Assembly: GCA_035532755.1 (NCBI GenBank)
Contig: DATKQI010000219.1
Coordinates: 1-14,947, forward strand
Source: DATKQI01 sp035532755
GTDB lineage: Bacteria > Pseudomonadota > Alphaproteobacteria > Acetobacterales > Acetobacteraceae
Length of the DNA: 14,947 nucleotides
Direction: 5' to 3'
How positions within the stretch are numbered: position 1 is the first letter of the stretch; each line of letters starts with the position of its first letter. The notes beneath the pieces are model-generated. The model saw only the letters and a list, made by a program, of their open reading frames with translations. It made no database searches and was not told the origin of the DNA. A program made the position numbers and the translations under genes. Below, piece after piece: positions 1 to 8,011 of this stretch.

Positions 1-1
1 G

Positions 2-670
2 GGCGACAAGGACCTGGCGGTGCATGTGGAGCGCACGCGGCGGCTGCGCGCGGGCGAGCCGCTCAGCGCCATCACGGGCGATTTTTGCCGGCGGCTGGGG
101 GTGGCGAGCGAGGTGCTGCCGGCCAGCGACGACCCGGTGAGGACCATGGTCGATACGGATGAAGGCAGGCTGGCGTTCCAGGACTATTTCGTGCGCCGGC
201 AGTGCAAGCCTCGGGTTTGCGGATTCGGCTTCGAAGGGATCGCGGCGGCCGCACTGCATCCGCGGATCGTGGCGGTGCTGGACGATCCGGGGCTGGAGGC
301 CGTGGTCATCGGGCCGTCCAACCCGTTTGTCAGCATCGCGCCGATCCTGGCGATGCCGGGAATGGCGGAGGCATTGGCGCGGTGCCGCGCCCCGGTGGTG
401 GCGGTGTCCCCCATTGTCGGCGGGCGGGCCTTGAAGGGGCCGGCGGCGAAGATGATGGCGGAACTCGGGATCGAACCGTCATCGGCGGCGGTGGCCGGGC
501 ATTACGGCGCGCTGCTGGACGGGCTGGTGATCGATGCGCAGGACCGCGGGCTGCAGGACCGCATCGCGGGGCCGAAGGTTTTGGTCGCGCAGACGGTGAT
601 GCACGGGGAGCAGGAACGGGTGGAGCTGGCCCGGGAGGTCCTGGCGTTCGCGCGAGGGCTCACGCGATGA
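2..670 (+). CDS. cofD: CofD/FbiA, 2-phospho-L-lactate (or PEP) transferase of F420 biosynthesis, 5' end outside window
   Basis: This enzyme transfers the phosphoacid moiety of a GDP-activated C3 acid (made by CofC) onto the deazaflavin Fo, giving F420-0 or dehydro-F420-0 in the cytoplasm. The reading frame is open from base 2 and already begins inside the protein with GDKDLAVHVERTRRL, a typical CofD segment, so the GTG at 20 is internal and the true start lies to the left. About 222 residues are present against roughly 310-330 for the family, so about the first third is missing. Recognisable family segments are the GPSNPFVSIAPIL stretch and, about 30 residues later, VVAVSPIVGGRALKGPAAKM. The stop overlaps the cofC start as ATGA (667-670), which implies translational coupling. 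The cofE gene (gamma-glutamyl ligase) is not in the window and may lie upstream. Confidence 0.95.
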   Translation, partial: GDKDLAVHVERTRRLRAGEPLSAITGDFCRRLGVASEVLPASDDPVRTMVDTDEGRLAFQDYFVRRQCKPRVCGFGFEGIAAAALHPRIVAVLDDPGLEAVVIGPSNPFVSIAPILAMPGMAEALARCRAPVVAVSPIVGGRALKGPAAKMMAELGIEPSSAAVAGHYGALLDGLVIDAQDRGLQDRIAGPKVLVAQTVMHGEQERVELAREVLAFARGLTR

Positions 671-1365
671 CACCGGGCCGGGCAGTTGCGGCACTCGTGC
701 CGGTGCGGGGGCTTGCGGAGGGCAAGCAGCGGCTCGCCGCGGTGCTGAGCGCGGAGGAGCGGCGGGAGCTGATCATTGCCATGCTGGAGGATGTGCTGGC
801 CGCCCTGTGCGGCTGTGCGGCGGTGAAGTCCGTGGCCGTGGTTACGGGCGATGCGGCGGTTGCCGCCCTGGCCGGGGAACACGGCGCCGCGGTGCTGCCG
901 GATGCGGCGGAAGGCGGCCTGAACGGCAGCCTCGCGGGCGCCCGCGCCTGGCTGCGCACGCTCCATCCGGCGGCTTCCATCCTGATATTGGCGGCCGATC
1001 TTCCCTTGGTCACGCATGCGTTGCTGGAGGATCGGGTTTTCGCGGCGGGTGCGGAGGTGGTGATCGCGCGTTCCGGCGATGGCGGCACCAATGCGCTGCT
1101 GCTCCGCCCGCCCGCCGTGCTGCCGCTGTCGTTCGGGCCGGGAAGCTGCGCGCGCCACCGCGCCGCGGCGATCGTGGCCGGGCGGAGCGTGCAGGTGATC
1201 GACGACCCCGATCTGGCGCTCGATCTCGATCGGCCGGCCGACCTCGCGGCCCATCTGTCCCGCGCCGCATCCGGCCGAACGCGGCATCTGCTGCGCCGCC
1301 TGCGCATCCATGAGCGGCTTGCCGGCGGGATGCCGCCCGATCCTGTTCTGCGAGTTCTGCCATGA
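667..1365 (+). CDS. cofC: CofC/FbiD, 2-phospho-L-lactate (or PEP / 3-phosphoglycerate) guanylyltransferase
   Basis: CofC condenses GTP with a phosphorylated C3 acid to make the activated donor used by CofD. The 232-residue protein starts at the ATG overlapping the cofD stop. An upstream extension in the same frame exists but lies wholly inside cofD. Visible family features are the N-terminal nucleotide-binding VPVRGLAEGKQRLA (residues 11-24), LILAADLPL (residues 106-114, with Asp111 a likely metal ligand), GDGGTNALLLRPP (137-149), FGPGS (156-160) and DLALDLDRP (182-190, Asp186 and Asp188 likely metal ligands). Some 30 residues after about 200 are Arg-rich and look poorly conserved. The homologues are known to use 2-phospho-L-lactate in archaea, phosphoenolpyruvate in mycobacteria or 3-phospho-D-glycerate in Mycetohabitans. 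The sequence alone does not let me decide which is used here. The stop overlaps the fbiC start as ATGA (1362-1365). Confidence 0.93.
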   Translation: MTPGRAVAALVPVRGLAEGKQRLAAVLSAEERRELIIAMLEDVLAALCGCAAVKSVAVVTGDAAVAALAGEHGAAVLPDAAEGGLNGSLAGARAWLRTLHPAASILILAADLPLVTHALLEDRVFAAGAEVVIARSGDGGTNALLLRPPAVLPLSFGPGSCARHRAAAIVAGRSVQVIDDPDLALDLDRPADLAAHLSRAASGRTRHLLRRLRIHERLAGGMPPDPVLRVLP

Positions 1366-3752
1366 ACGACCTTCTGAACATCGCCGGCCGGGGCGAGGCG
1401 CTGCCCGACGGAGCGATCCGGGCGCTGGCGCGGAGCACCGGGACCGGCGAACTCCGGCGCGCGGCGCGGGCGCGGCGGGACCTCATGCGGGGGGACATCG
1501 TCACCTATTCGCCCAAGGTGTTCATTCCGCTGACCCGGCTGTGCCGCGATACCTGCCGGTACTGCACGTTCGTGCAAACGCCACGCGCGGGGGCGAGCGC
1601 CTATCTTTCGCCGGACGAGGTGGTGGCGATCGCCCGGGCGGGTGCGGCGGCCGGGTGCCATGAGGCGCTGTTCACGCTCGGGGACCGGCCGGAACTGCGC
1701 TGGCCGGCGGCGCGGGAGGCGCTCGAACGGCTCGGCCACGCCAGCACGCTCGGCTATCTGGCGGCGATGGCCGAACTTGTGCTGCGGGAGACGGGGCTGC
1801 TGCCGCATCTCAACCCGGGCGTGATGGATGCCGCGGACGTGGCGATGCTGCGCCGCGTCTCGGTCTCCCAGGGCATCATGATGGAGATCCTTTCGGAGCG
1901 GCTGGGCGAGAAAGGGGGGCCGCACCAGGGTTGCCCTGACAAAATACCCGCCGTGCGTCTGGCAACGCTCGAAGCGGCGGGCGTTCGGCGTGTGCCGTTC
2001 ACGACCGGCATCCTGGTCGGCATCGGCGAGACGGCGGAGGAGCGGGTGGAGACGCTGCTGGCGATCCGGGCGGCGCATGCCCGGCATGGGCACGTGCAGG
2101 AGATCATCGTGCAGAACTTCCGCGCCAAGCCGCACACGCGCATGGCGGCCGCGCCCGATGCCGCGCACGAGGACCATGTGCGGGCGATCGCGCTGGCGCG
2201 GATCATCTTCCCCGCGGAGGTCAGCATCCAGGCGCCGCCCAATCTGAGCCCGGGCCGGCTGGAGGCGCTCGTGGCGGCCGGGATCGACGACTGGGGCGGC
2301 ATCTCCCCGGTCACGATCGATCATGTCAATCCCGAAGCGCCCTGGCCGCAACTGGCGGAACTCGAAGCGCGGACGGCGGAAGCGGGCAAGACGCTGGCGG
2401 CGCGGCTGCCGATCCATCCGCGCCATGTCGCGGCGATGGAGGTCTGGGTCGATCCGGCGTTGCACCGGCATGTTCGCGCCCATGCCGATGCGGCCGGGCT
2501 GGGGCGGGATGGATGGAGCGCGGGGCAGAGCGGCGGCGAACAGCCGGTCCCGGCACCGCATGTGCCGGCGGGTGGGCTGGCCGGCATCATCGCCAAGGCA
2601 CGCGACGGCCGGCTTCTGACCGAGGCGGAAATCGCCGCACTGTTCGCGGCCCGCGGCCCCGCCTTCGGCGCGGTCTGCGATGCCGCCGACGCCCTGCGCC
2701 GCGAGATGGTTGGCGATGCCGTTACCTACGTGGTCACCCGCAACATCAACTACACCAACATCTGCGGATATCATTGCCGGTTCTGCGCATTTTCCAAGGG
2801 AAAGACCGCGGAATCGCTGCGCGGGCGGCCCTACGACCTGCCGCTTGAGGACATCGCGGCGCGAACGCAGGAGGCATGGGCGCGCGGCGGCACCGAGGTG
2901 TGCATGCAGGGGGGGATTCATCCCGATTACACCGGGCAGACCTACCTGGATATCCTGCGCGCGGTGAGGCAGGCGGTGCCGCGCATGCACGTGCACGCGT
3001 TCTCGCCGCTGGAGGTTTTCCAGGGCGCCGCCACGCTGGGCCTCGGCCTGGGCGCGTTCCTGATGGAACTGAAACGCTGCGGCCTGGGTTCCCTGCCGGG
3101 CACGGCGGCGGAGATCCTGGATGACGAGATGCGCGCCATCCTGTGCCCGGACAAGCTGAACACCGCGCAGTGGCTGGAGGTGATGCGCACGGCGCACGAT
3201 GCGGGGCTGCGCAGCACCGTGACGATCATGTACGGCCATGTCGAATCGCCGGTCCATTGGGCACGCCACCTGATCCGGGTTCGCGATTTGCAGCGCGAGA
3301 CAGGCGGCTTCACCGAATTCGTGCCGCTGCCGTTCGTGCATATGGAAGCGCCGATCTACCTGAAAGGGGGCGCCCGCAAGGGGCCGACCTGGCGCGAGGC
3401 CGTGCTGATGCACGCCGTCGGCCGGCTCGCCCTCAATCCCTGGATCCCGAACATCCAGACCAGCTGGGTGAAGATGGGCCCGCGCGGGGCGGCGGCGTGC
3501 CTGAACGCGGGTGCGAACGACCTTGGCGGAACGCTGATGAACGAGAGCATCACCCGCGCCGCCGGGGCGGCGCATGGGCAGGAGATGGCGCCCGAGAGCA
3601 TGGATGCGCTGATCCTTGGGATCGGCCGCCAGCCGCGCCAGCGCACGACCCTGTACGGGCAGCCGGCCGCCGATCAGGTCGCACGTTCCTACAATGCGGC
3701 GGCGCTGCGCCCCATCCCGCCCGCGCCGCCACGGTTCGCGCACGCGCGATGA
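1362..3752 (+). CDS. fbiC: FbiC, bifunctional CofG-CofH radical SAM enzyme (7,8-didemethyl-8-hydroxy-5-deazariboflavin, Fo, synthase)
   Basis: FbiC makes the deazaflavin chromophore Fo from tyrosine and a pyrimidine of the riboflavin pathway. The 796-residue protein carries both radical SAM halves in one chain. The N-terminal CofG half has the 4Fe-4S motif CRDTCRYC (Cys61, Cys65, Cys68). The C-terminal CofH half has CGYHCRFC (Cys468, Cys472, Cys475). A low-complexity Ala/Gly/Pro-rich linker spans about residues 375-405. The mycobacterial protein is 856 residues, so this is slightly short but complete in both domains. In archaea and cyanobacteria CofG and CofH are separate proteins; the fusion is typical of actinobacteria and of bacteria that acquired F420 synthesis. 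The start at 1362 is fixed by the ATGA overlap with cofC. The CoA-transferase gene starts 16 bases after the stop. Confidence 0.96.
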   Translation: MNDLLNIAGRGEALPDGAIRALARSTGTGELRRAARARRDLMRGDIVTYSPKVFIPLTRLCRDTCRYCTFVQTPRAGASAYLSPDEVVAIARAGAAAGCHEALFTLGDRPELRWPAAREALERLGHASTLGYLAAMAELVLRETGLLPHLNPGVMDAADVAMLRRVSVSQGIMMEILSERLGEKGGPHQGCPDKIPAVRLATLEAAGVRRVPFTTGILVGIGETAEERVETLLAIRAAHARHGHVQEIIVQNFRAKPHTRMAAAPDAAHEDHVRAIALARIIFPAEVSIQAPPNLSPGRLEALVAAGIDDWGGISPVTIDHVNPEAPWPQLAELEARTAEAGKTLAARLPIHPRHVAAMEVWVDPALHRHVRAHADAAGLGRDGWSAGQSGGEQPVPAPHVPAGGLAGIIAKARDGRLLTEAEIAALFAARGPAFGAVCDAADALRREMVGDAVTYVVTRNINYTNICGYHCRFCAFSKGKTAESLRGRPYDLPLEDIAARTQEAWARGGTEVCMQGGIHPDYTGQTYLDILRAVRQAVPRMHVHAFSPLEVFQGAATLGLGLGAFLMELKRCGLGSLPGTAAEILDDEMRAILCPDKLNTAQWLEVMRTAHDAGLRSTVTIMYGHVESPVHWARHLIRVRDLQRETGGFTEFVPLPFVHMEAPIYLKGGARKGPTWREAVLMHAVGRLALNPWIPNIQTSWVKMGPRGAAACLNAGANDLGGTLMNESITRAAGAAHGQEMAPESMDALILGIGRQPRQRTTLYGQPAADQVARSYNAAALRPIPPAPPRFAHAR

Positions 3753-3768
3753 TGAGGCGATCCACAGC

Positions 3769-4746
3769 ATGGAGATGAGCGTGGCCGGCAGCAGCGTCCA
3801 ACCCTATATGCGCCTGCGGGAGGCCGTTTCCCGCCGCGACAGGAGCTTGCGGGAAAAGGTCGTCTCGCTCGAACACGCTGCCTCTCTCGTCGCGGATGGC
3901 GCGACGGTCGGCATCGGCGGTTCCACGATGTCGCGCACGCCGATGGCCATGATCTGGCAGCTGATCCGGGCACGAAAGAAAATGCTTTCGTGCTCCCGCA
4001 GCATCGTCTCGACGGACGGGGATCTGCTGTTCGGCTCCGGCATCGCGGACCACATCGTGACGAGCTGGTTCGCGCAGGGCATCCTGTGGGGTCTTTCCAA
4101 GGTGATGCGGCACCATGTCGAGGGCGGGCTGGCGCGGTTCGAGGAATGGAGCCACATGGCGATCGGCATGCGGTTCCGCGCCGGCGGGATGGGGGTTCCG
4201 TTCCTGCCCATCCGCTCGATGCTCGGCTCGGACGTGCTGCGGATGCGGCCGGAGGCGAAGCAGATCGAGTGTCCGTTCACCGGCGAAAAGCTGCTGCTGG
4301 TTCCCGCGCTGAACCCGGATGTGGCGCTGATCCATGTGCAGCGGTGCGATGCCTACGGCAATGCGCAGATGGACGGCTTGCAGTTCATGGATATCGACCT
4401 CGCGCTCGCGGCGAACCGGGTCATCCTGACGACGGAGCAGATCGTCTCCAACGACCGCATCCGCCGCACGCCGGACCAGACGAAAATCCCGTTCTTCTGC
4501 GTGGATGCCGTGGTCGAGGTTCCGTATGGCAGTGCGCCGCACGAATGCTACGGGCTGTACGAACCGATGATGAAGCACATGGAAGCATACGTCGCGCAGG
4601 TCAACAAAGACCCGGTCGGGGGGATGCGCGCATATCTGGACCGGCATTTCTACGGGCCGGCTTCATGGGCGGAATATCTGTCGCTGATCGGGATGGAAGA
4701 GCTGCTTGAAGCGAGCCGGCGCGGCAGGAGCATCTATCATGACTGA
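3769..4746 (+). CDS. CoA-transferase subunit A, glutaconate CoA-transferase / IpdA-like
   Basis: This is the alpha subunit of a two-subunit class I CoA-transferase, which moves CoA from a donor thioester to a carboxylate. The 325-residue length matches glutaconate CoA-transferase subunit A (about 320) rather than the shorter 3-oxoacid type (about 220-235). The family glycine loop reads DGATVGIGGSTMSRTPMAM (residues 43-61), followed by DGDLLFGSGIADHIVTSWF, a stretch typical of the IpdA/GctA group. Later, PALNPDVALIHVQRCDAYGN is the usual class I strand and loop. The start at 3769 has only a weak upstream GAGG. ATG codons at 3775 and 3808 are alternatives. The gene sits 16 bases after fbiC and overlaps subunit B by 8 bases. 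The substrate is not determinable here. The IpdAB branch includes hydrolases rather than transferases, so the exact reaction is open. Confidence 0.88.
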   Translation: MEMSVAGSSVQPYMRLREAVSRRDRSLREKVVSLEHAASLVADGATVGIGGSTMSRTPMAMIWQLIRARKKMLSCSRSIVSTDGDLLFGSGIADHIVTSWFAQGILWGLSKVMRHHVEGGLARFEEWSHMAIGMRFRAGGMGVPFLPIRSMLGSDVLRMRPEAKQIECPFTGEKLLLVPALNPDVALIHVQRCDAYGNAQMDGLQFMDIDLALAANRVILTTEQIVSNDRIRRTPDQTKIPFFCVDAVVEVPYGSAPHECYGLYEPMMKHMEAYVAQVNKDPVGGMRAYLDRHFYGPASWAEYLSLIGMEELLEASRRGRSIYHD

Positions 4747-5509
4747 AGCGCAACCTTGCACCGCGGCCGAGATGCTGGCCGTGCTGAGCGCCCGGGAACT
4801 TCGGGATGGGCAGGTCGTGTTTGCCGGCGTCGGCATTCCCCTGCTGGCGGCAACCCTCGCACAGCGCCTGCGGTGCCCCGGGCTGACCATCCTGTTCGAA
4901 GGCGGGGTGATCGGGGCGTTCGTGGAACCGGGCAAGCTGCCGCCCTCCACCAACGACCAGCGGTGCACGAAGCGCGCCAACATGGTGCTGGGAAGTGCGG
5001 ATGTGCTCCTGCTGCTGCAACGCGGCTATGTCGATGTCGGGTTCATGGGCGGCGCGCAGATCGACCAGTACGGAAATCTCAATTCATCCTGCATCGGCGA
5101 TCCGGCGAACCCGAAGATCCGCCTGCCGGGCACCGGCGGCGGCAACGACATTTCGAGCCTCGCGAACATGATCGTGGCGATGAAGCACGAGAAGCGCCGC
5201 TTCGTCGAGAACGTGGATTTCATCACGAGCCCCGGGTTTCTGCGGGGTGGCACCACCCGGGCCGAGGCCGGGCTTCCGGCGGGGGGCATGTATCGCGTCA
5301 TTACCGAGCTTGCGGTGTTCTCGTTCGATGACGAGGCGCGGCGGATGAAAATCCTTGCCCTCAACCCCGGCGTGACGCGGGAGGAGGTGGAGGACAACAC
5401 AGGCTTCGCTCTCGTGTTCGACGACACGATCACCGTGACCGAGCCGCCCACCGCGCAGGAGCTTGCGACGCTGCGCATGCTCGACCCGGAACGCCTGTTC
5501 ATCGGCTAG
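4739..5509 (+). CDS. CoA-transferase subunit B, glutaconate CoA-transferase / IpdB-like
   Basis: This is the beta subunit partner of the preceding gene, 256 residues long. The start ATG at 4739 is preceded by AGGAG (4726-4730) at 8-base spacing and overlaps the subunit A stop. The segment LFEGGVIGAF contains Glu54 in an ExGxxG context. In class I CoA-transferases the Glu of this motif forms the covalent glutamyl-CoA intermediate, and in the Acidaminococcus glutaconate enzyme it is also Glu54 of subunit B. GFMGGAQIDQYGNLNSSCIG and the LPGTGGGNDIS glycine turn are further family marks. The Glu favours true transferase activity over IpdAB-type ring-cleaving hydrolase activity; this is inference from one residue read by eye. 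The next gene starts 23 bases downstream. Confidence 0.88.
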   Translation: MTEAQPCTAAEMLAVLSARELRDGQVVFAGVGIPLLAATLAQRLRCPGLTILFEGGVIGAFVEPGKLPPSTNDQRCTKRANMVLGSADVLLLLQRGYVDVGFMGGAQIDQYGNLNSSCIGDPANPKIRLPGTGGGNDISSLANMIVAMKHEKRRFVENVDFITSPGFLRGGTTRAEAGLPAGGMYRVITELAVFSFDDEARRMKILALNPGVTREEVEDNTGFALVFDDTITVTEPPTAQELATLRMLDPERLFIG

Positions 5510-5532
5510 GGCAAGGAATTGGAGGGAAAACC

Positions 5533-6489
5533 ATGGCGACATTGAGCGGGACGTTCGGGATCGCGGCACGGAACTTCACGGCGTTTCCGGAAATGCCCAG
5601 CGCGAAGGCGCTGGTGGAATACGGCGTTCGCGTGGAGGAGCTTGGCTATGATTCGCTCTGGGTCTGGGACCATATGCTGCTCGGGGTCGATCCGAATTTC
5701 CCGATCATCGATTCGCTGACGGTTCTCACGGGCATCGCCGCGCGCACCAGCCGGATCAAGCTCGGCACGGGGATCCTGGTGCTGCCGCTGCGCAACCCGG
5801 TCACGCTCGCGAAGCAGCTCTCCAGCATCGACCAGCTTTCGCAAGGCCGGCTCATCATGGGCATGGCGTCCGGGTGGTACAAGCGCGAGTTCGATGCCGT
5901 GGGCATCCCGTTCGACAAGCGCGGCAAGATCATGGACGAGAATCTGGAGATTCTGAACCGGCTGTGGACGGAAGCGAAGGTCGATGGCGAATACATGAAT
6001 CACAAGATCTCGGCCGCCGTGATGTATCCGAAGCCGTTCCAGCAGCCACGGATGCCGATCCTCATCGGCGGCTATGTGGACAGGGTGCTGCAGCGGGCCG
6101 CTACTGTCGGTGATGGTTGGCTCACCTATTTCTACCAGGCCGCTGATTTTGCGAAATCCTGGGCGAAGATCCGGGATTTCGCGCAGGCCGCGGGGAAGGA
6201 CCCGGCCAAGCTGCTCAACGCCTCGCAACTGCCCATCATGGTCGGCGCATCGAGGCAGGCCGTCGAGGCGGACATGATGGATTGGCTGAACAGGGAGTGG
6301 GATTTTCCGGCCCACAGCGACTGCTCGCGGGAAAGCGCGATCATGGGATCGGTGGACGAATGCGTGGCGCAGCTCAAGGAGCATCGCGCGGCCGGTGTCC
6401 AGAAGATCATCTTTGTTCCGTATAAATATCGGCAGGACCAGGTCGAGACGATTGCGCGGGAGATCATCCCCCGCCTCAAGGCAGGCTGA
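5533..6489 (+). CDS. LLM-class (luciferase-like) flavin/F420-dependent oxidoreductase
   Basis: The 318-residue protein is a single-domain TIM-barrel of the bacterial luciferase-like superfamily. This group includes F420-dependent dehydrogenases and reductases as well as FMN-dependent monooxygenases. Family marks in order are the N-terminal barrel strand GYDSLWVWDHMLL (about residues 37-50), the RIKLGTGILVLPLRNPVTLAKQ strand-helix (about 74-96), GRLIMGMASGWYKREFDAVGI (about 105-125), and PKPFQQPRMPILIGG (about 165-179). A GGAGG site at 5521-5525 with 7 bases to the ATG fixes the start. Its position in one operon with F420 synthesis genes makes F420 the more likely cofactor, but sequence alone does not separate F420 from FMN use. 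The substrate is unknown. Confidence 0.9.
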   Translation: MATLSGTFGIAARNFTAFPEMPSAKALVEYGVRVEELGYDSLWVWDHMLLGVDPNFPIIDSLTVLTGIAARTSRIKLGTGILVLPLRNPVTLAKQLSSIDQLSQGRLIMGMASGWYKREFDAVGIPFDKRGKIMDENLEILNRLWTEAKVDGEYMNHKISAAVMYPKPFQQPRMPILIGGYVDRVLQRAATVGDGWLTYFYQAADFAKSWAKIRDFAQAAGKDPAKLLNASQLPIMVGASRQAVEADMMDWLNREWDFPAHSDCSRESAIMGSVDECVAQLKEHRAAGVQKIIFVPYKYRQDQVETIAREIIPRLKAG

Positions 6490-6535
6490 TCGGGCGGCCC
6501 GGTTCGGAGTTGGACATCACGTTCGGAGAATGATC

Positions 6536-7825
6536 ATGAGCGACGCTGCACGGCAGAGGCTTCTGGCCACGATCGATGGCCATCGCGACAAGGCCGTTTC
6601 GTTCCTGCAAAAAATGGTCTCCATCCCCTCCGTTACCGGGGATGAAGCCGCGATCCAGAAATTCCTGGCGGATTACATGGCGGGCATCGGCCTGGACGTG
6701 GATATGTGGGAGACGGATTGGGCGGCGCTGCGCAAGCACCCGGGCTACATCCCGGTGGACCGGGGGTATGAGGGGCGGCCGAACATCGTCGCCACATTGA
6801 AGGGCACGGGCGGGGGGCGGTCGCTGCTCCTGAACGGGCACACCGATGTCATCCCGGTCGGCGGCGGGGCGGGATGGAGCAATGATCCCTGGTCGGCCTC
6901 CATCAGGAACAACCGCATGTATGGGCGGGGCACCGCCGACATGAAAAGCGGCGTGGCGAGCCATATCCTGGCGGTCGAATTCCTGCTGGCGGCGGGCCTG
7001 CGCCCGAAGGGGGATGTGTACATCAACGTCGTCATCGACGAGGAGGTGAGCGGGCACGGAACGCTCGATACGGTCATCCGCGGGTACAAGGCGGATGCGG
7101 GGATTTCGGGGGAGACGAGCGATCTCGCGGTACAGCCGGCCTGCATCGGCCGGATCTGGTTCGAGATCGAAATCCACGGCAAGCCCGCCGGCATCCAGAA
7201 GCGCTACGAGGGCATCAGCGGGATCGATCTCGGCAACAAGATCACCCGCGCGGTCGCGGAACTGGAAGCCCACCGCGTGGCCACGGTGTCCCATCCGCTG
7301 TATCCCAACGCGCTCGATTCCCTGCCGTGCATGGTCGGCAGCTTCCAGGCGGGGAACTATCCCAGCGCGTTCCCGGCAAGCTGCGTCTTGAAGGGCAGCA
7401 TCGGCACCGTCCCCGGGGAAGACCACGCCGGGGTGAAGCAGAGCCTGGTCGATCATATCGCGCGCGAGGCGGCGAAGGACCCGTGGATGAAGAACCATCC
7501 GCCGGTGGTGCGGTTCGTGGGCTACGATGCGCAGGCCTCCGAAATCCCGCGCGACCACCCGATTGTCGCCACGGTGTGCCGAAGCTACACGGAGGTCACC
7601 GGCAAAACGCCGGAGATCAGCGGCCGCCAGGGCGCGGCGGACACACGGTTCCTGAACGGCTACGCGAATACGCCGACAGTGATCTTCGGACCCGGCTCGA
7701 CCGCGGTGATGCACGCGAATGACGAGTACGTTTCGATCGATGACTACATGACCTCCATCAAGGTGATGGCCCTGAGCATTCATGACTGGTGCGGCGTAGA
7801 GGCGCACCCCCCGGCGGCGGGGTAA
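6536..7825 (+). CDS. M20-family metallohydrolase, ArgE/DapE-type deacylase
   Basis: This 429-residue zinc-dependent amidohydrolase hydrolyses an amide, for example an N-acyl or N-formyl group. Its likely metal site and catalytic residues are all visible: His102 and Asp104 in GHTDVIP, the bridging Asp135 in GRGTADMK, the general base Glu169 and ligand Glu170 in IDEEVSGHG, Glu193 in GETSD, and His393 in MHANDE. The lid/dimerisation domain (about 205-320) has GKPAG where most M20 enzymes have GxxAH. I chose ATG 6536 because GGAG at 6525-6528 is 7 bases away; the in-frame ATG at 6530 is too close to that site. The gene follows the LLM gene by 46 bases and probably closes the operon. The closest named group I would guess is the formylaminopyrimidine-deformylase-like deacylases, but the substrate is unproven. 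Confidence 0.9.
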   Translation: MSDAARQRLLATIDGHRDKAVSFLQKMVSIPSVTGDEAAIQKFLADYMAGIGLDVDMWETDWAALRKHPGYIPVDRGYEGRPNIVATLKGTGGGRSLLLNGHTDVIPVGGGAGWSNDPWSASIRNNRMYGRGTADMKSGVASHILAVEFLLAAGLRPKGDVYINVVIDEEVSGHGTLDTVIRGYKADAGISGETSDLAVQPACIGRIWFEIEIHGKPAGIQKRYEGISGIDLGNKITRAVAELEAHRVATVSHPLYPNALDSLPCMVGSFQAGNYPSAFPASCVLKGSIGTVPGEDHAGVKQSLVDHIAREAAKDPWMKNHPPVVRFVGYDAQASEIPRDHPIVATVCRSYTEVTGKTPEISGRQGAADTRFLNGYANTPTVIFGPGSTAVMHANDEYVSIDDYMTSIKVMALSIHDWCGVEAHPPAAG

Positions 7826-7848
7826 ACCCTGGCCACCAAGAGCATGGC

Positions 7849-7868
7849 GGCGCGGGCGGGGTGCATCC
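7849..7868 (+). repeat. Left copy of an imperfect direct repeat flanking the substrate-binding protein gene
   Basis: The 20 bases read GGCGCGGGCGGGGTGCATCC. The same string with three extra G residues occurs at 9594-9616 in the same orientation. Downstream of both copies is C-rich sequence with several TCGCC words and a CATGCCG core (7905-7911 and 9640-9646). The copies lie just upstream and just downstream of the gene at 8012-9592. G-rich sequence makes chance similarity easier, so this is only a moderate call. Confidence 0.45.
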
Positions 7869-8011
7869 GTCTTCGCCTCGCCCTTGCTCGCCCATCCCAC
7901 CCGTCATGCCGTCCGGTGCGGCATCGGGGGTTGCCTTGGCGGCGGGCTGGCTTAAACGTCTCGCGTGGCCGCGCGGGCGCGCGGCCGAGAGAACAGGCAT
8001 AGGGGTACGGG

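Noticed and set aside
660..3770. A 1036-codon open frame on the minus strand opposite cofC and fbiC
   Set aside because: It is Arg/His/Pro/Ala-rich with no recognisable domain and lies fully antisense to clear cofC and fbiC. Long antisense frames are expected in high-GC codon-biased genes.
7802..7824. C6...G4 run at the end of the M20 gene as a terminator
   Set aside because: The stem would be only about 4 base pairs, lies inside the coding end and has no T run.
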